Assembly: GCA_016873405.1 (NCBI GenBank)
Contig: VGXH01000101.1
Location: forward strand, 1-6,649
Direction of reading: 5' to 3'
Source: a bacterium
Lineage (GTDB): Bacteria; Krumholzibacteriota; Krumholzibacteria; LZORAL124-64-63
DNA: 6,649 nucleotides
The notes beneath the pieces are model-generated. The model ran no database searches and was not told the DNA's origin. It saw only the letters and a program-made list of their open reading frames with translations. This document shows, in pieces, positions 5,223 through 6,649 of the stretch (position 1 is the first letter of the stretch; every line of letters begins with the position of its first letter). Both the position numbers and the translations under genes were made by a program.

Positions 5223-6215
5223 TCAGCCTTCGCCGCCGAACAGGCCCAGCAACCGACGGGCGGCCGCCGTGGCCGGCAGGCGGCCGGCGACCACCTCGTC
5301 CTCCAGCGCCGCCAGCTGCCCGGCAACGCCGGCCTGCGCGTGGAATCGCTCCTCGAGTCCCTGGCGCACCAGCTCGCGGACCCAGGCCCTCTCCTGCTCG
5401 CCGCGCCGCCGCTCCCAGGCGCCGGTGGCGCGCGTCCGCCGCTCGAACGCCTCGACCGCGCGCCACAGTTCCGGCAGGCCCGCGCCCGTCAGCGCCGAAC
5501 ACGTGTGCGCGCGCGTCTGCCAGCCCTCGGTGGCCGGGCGCAGGTACGGCAGCACGCCGGCGAAGCCCGCCCGGCACAGCTCGGCGGCGGCGACGCCTTC
5601 GCCGTCGGCCTTGTTGATGACGATGGCGTCGGCCAGCTCGACGACGCCGCGCTTGAAGCCCTGCAGCTCGTCCCCGGCTCCCGCCAGCAGGACCAGCAGG
5701 AAGAAGTCGACCATCGAGCGCACCTGCGACTCGCTTTGCCCGACGCCGACGGTCTCGACGATGACGACGTCGTAGCCCGCGGCCTCGAACAGGACCAGCG
5801 TCTCGCGCGTCTTGCGCGCCACCCCGCCGAGCGTGCCGCCCGACGGCGACGGCCGGATGAAGGCGCTCTCGTCGGCGGCCAGTCTCTCCATCCGCGTCTT
5901 GTCGCCCAGGATGCTGCCGCCGGTCAAGCTGGACGAGGGATCGATCGCGGTGACCGCCACGCGCCTCCCCGCTGCCGTCAACCAGCTGCCGAGCGCCTCG
6001 ATGAGCGTGCTCTTGCCCGCGCCGGGGACGCCGGTGATGCCCACGCGCACCGCCGGGCGGCGTCGGGGCAGCAACTCGGTGAGCAAGGCCTGAGCCCGCT
6101 CCTGGTGGTCCTGGGCGTTGGATTCCACGAGCGTGATCGCCCGGGCCAGCACGGCGCGGTCGCCGCCGACGACGCCGTCCACGTACTGGCTGACGGTCAA
6201 CTCGCGGCGCTTCAT
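5223..6215 (-). CDS. meaB: Methylmalonyl-CoA mutase-associated G-protein chaperone MeaB (ArgK family)
   Basis: A 330-residue P-loop GTPase of the MeaB/ArgK family. These proteins bind the adenosylcobalamin-dependent mutase, gate cofactor loading and protect the enzyme from inactivation. Visible motifs: Walker A GVPGAGKST (62-70); AIDPSSS (90-96) with D92; GDKTRM (104-109); RPSPSGGTLGGVA (121-133); VETVGVGQSE (153-162), the switch and Walker B region; NKAD (201-204) for guanine specificity; and SAL (240-242) as a G5-like element. A helical C-terminal tail (about 250-330) fits the family's dimerisation region. Older annotation as a LAO/AO transport-system kinase belongs to this same family and should not be preferred. 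The ATG at 6215 lies 1 nt after the stop of the mutase gene, indicating co-transcription and translational coupling. The length is normal and no motif is missing. Confidence 0.96.
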   Translation of the reverse strand: MKRRELTVSQYVDGVVGGDRAVLARAITLVESNAQDHQERAQALLTELLPRRRPAVRVGITGVPGAGKSTLIEALGSWLTAAGRRVAVTAIDPSSSLTGGSILGDKTRMERLAADESAFIRPSPSGGTLGGVARKTRETLVLFEAAGYDVVIVETVGVGQSESQVRSMVDFFLLVLLAGAGDELQGFKRGVVELADAIVINKADGEGVAAAELCRAGFAGVLPYLRPATEGWQTRAHTCSALTGAGLPELWRAVEAFERRTRATGAWERRRGEQERAWVRELVRQGLEERFHAQAGVAGQLAALEDEVVAGRLPATAAARRLLGLFGGEG

Positions 6216-6216
6216 G

Positions 6217-6649
6217 TCAGGCGTAGCCCAGCCGGCGGTTGAGCTCCGCCATGAGGTTGCGCGCGGCCTCGGGGATGACGGTGCCCGGCCCGAAGATGGC
6301 CGCGGCGCCGCGCTCGCGCAGGTAATCGTAGTCCTGCGCGGGGATGACGCCGCCGCAGACGACCAGGATGTCGCCGCGGCCGAGGCGCGCCAGTTCGTCC
6401 ACCAGCTGCGGCAGCAGCGTCTTGTGGCCCCCGGCCAGGCTGCTCAGCCCGACGATGTGCACGTCGTTCTCGACGGCCTGCCTCGCCGTCTCGGCCGGCG
6501 TCTGGAAGAGCGAGCCCACGTCGACATCGAAGCCCAGGTCGGCGAACGCCGTGGCCACGACCTTGGCGCCGCGGTCGTGCCCGTCCTGCCCCATCTTGGC
6601 CACGAGCAGGCGGGGGCGGCGGCCCTCGCGCGCGGCGAACGCCTCCACC
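6217..6649 (-). CDS. mcmA: Methylmalonyl-CoA mutase large subunit, C-terminal B12-binding domain (5'-truncated by the window edge)
   Basis: The last 143-144 residues of a cobalamin-dependent mutase. The frame is open to the window edge, so the GTG near 6648 need not be a start. [15 protein letters not shown] leads into DGHDRG, the D-x-H-x-x-G motif whose histidine (codon 6577-6579) is the predicted lower cobalt ligand. It is followed by [35 protein letters not shown], and [14 protein letters not shown] with [10 protein letters not shown] near the end, together forming the Rossmann-like B12-binding fold. The KMGQDGH form is what I expect in the large subunit of bacterial methylmalonyl-CoA mutase, where this domain is fused behind the TIM-barrel catalytic domain; separate small subunits tend to read differently here. 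The enzyme interconverts (R)-methylmalonyl-CoA and succinyl-CoA in propionate metabolism. The adjacent meaB supports a mutase. A related acyl-CoA mutase, or a stand-alone B12 subunit, cannot be excluded without the upstream sequence. Confidence 0.92.
   Translation of the reverse strand, partial: VEAFAAREGRRPRLLVAKMGQDGHDRGAKVVATAFADLGFDVDVGSLFQTPAETARQAVENDVHIVGLSSLAGGHKTLLPQLVDELARLGRGDILVVCGGVIPAQDYDYLRERGAAAIFGPGTVIPEAARNLMAELNRRLGYA

Noticed and set aside
6217..6648. Stand-alone 143-residue B12-binding subunit starting at the GTG near 6648
   Set aside because: The GTG is at the window edge with no visible ribosome site, and the sequence matches the C-terminal domain of the fused bacterial large subunit. 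It is kept as a truncated gene.
1..6649. CRISPR array, insertion sequence, phage or defence island
   Set aside because: No regularly spaced repeats, transposase, integrase, terminal inverted repeats or tRNA attachment site were seen, and composition is even throughout.

Overview
The window is a fragment of a bacterial chromosome with very high GC content. Nearly every third codon position is G or C, coding density is high, GTG starts are used and the gaps between genes are short. No rRNA, tRNA, CRISPR array, transposase or phage gene is visible. The gene set (cysteinyl-tRNA synthetase, the methylmalonyl-CoA mutase/MeaB pair, a knotted-type carbamoyltransferase) fits a free-living heterotrophic bacterium. 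The phylum cannot be fixed from this sequence; a high-GC proteobacterial or Myxococcota-type lineage, or a candidate phylum, are all possible.

Layout, left to right. (1) A plus-strand run of three genes: the C-terminal part of a carbamoyltransferase related to N-acetylornithine carbamoyltransferase and YgeW (1-588), a threonine-synthase-like PLP enzyme (590-1909) that starts 1 nt after the preceding stop, and a TauE/SafE-type membrane transporter (1956-2720). (2) A convergent junction of 24 bp, then cysS on the minus strand (2745-4337). The encoded CysRS carries an unusual four-cysteine insertion. (3) A 236-bp divergent region (4338-4573) with weak promoter-like elements and GC-rich repeats. 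(4) A plus-strand gene for a membrane-anchored or lipid-anchored TPR-like protein (4574-5206). (5) A second convergent junction of 16 bp, then a minus-strand operon fragment: the B12-binding C-terminal part of methylmalonyl-CoA mutase (6217-6649, entering from the right edge) followed 1 nt later by meaB (5223-6215).

Functionally the window holds three units. The mcmA-meaB pair is the standard arrangement of adenosylcobalamin-dependent mutase and its GTPase chaperone, for conversion between methylmalonyl-CoA and succinyl-CoA. cysS is housekeeping. The least ordinary unit is the left one. There a carbamoyltransferase with HPLP in place of the ornithine-type HCLP motif is translationally linked to a fold-type-II PLP enzyme and followed by an exporter-type permease. 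The E. coli ygeW-ygeX pairing (carbamoyltransferase plus PLP ammonia-lyase) is a suggestive parallel, but the substrate here is unknown. No clearly new defence or mobile system was found.
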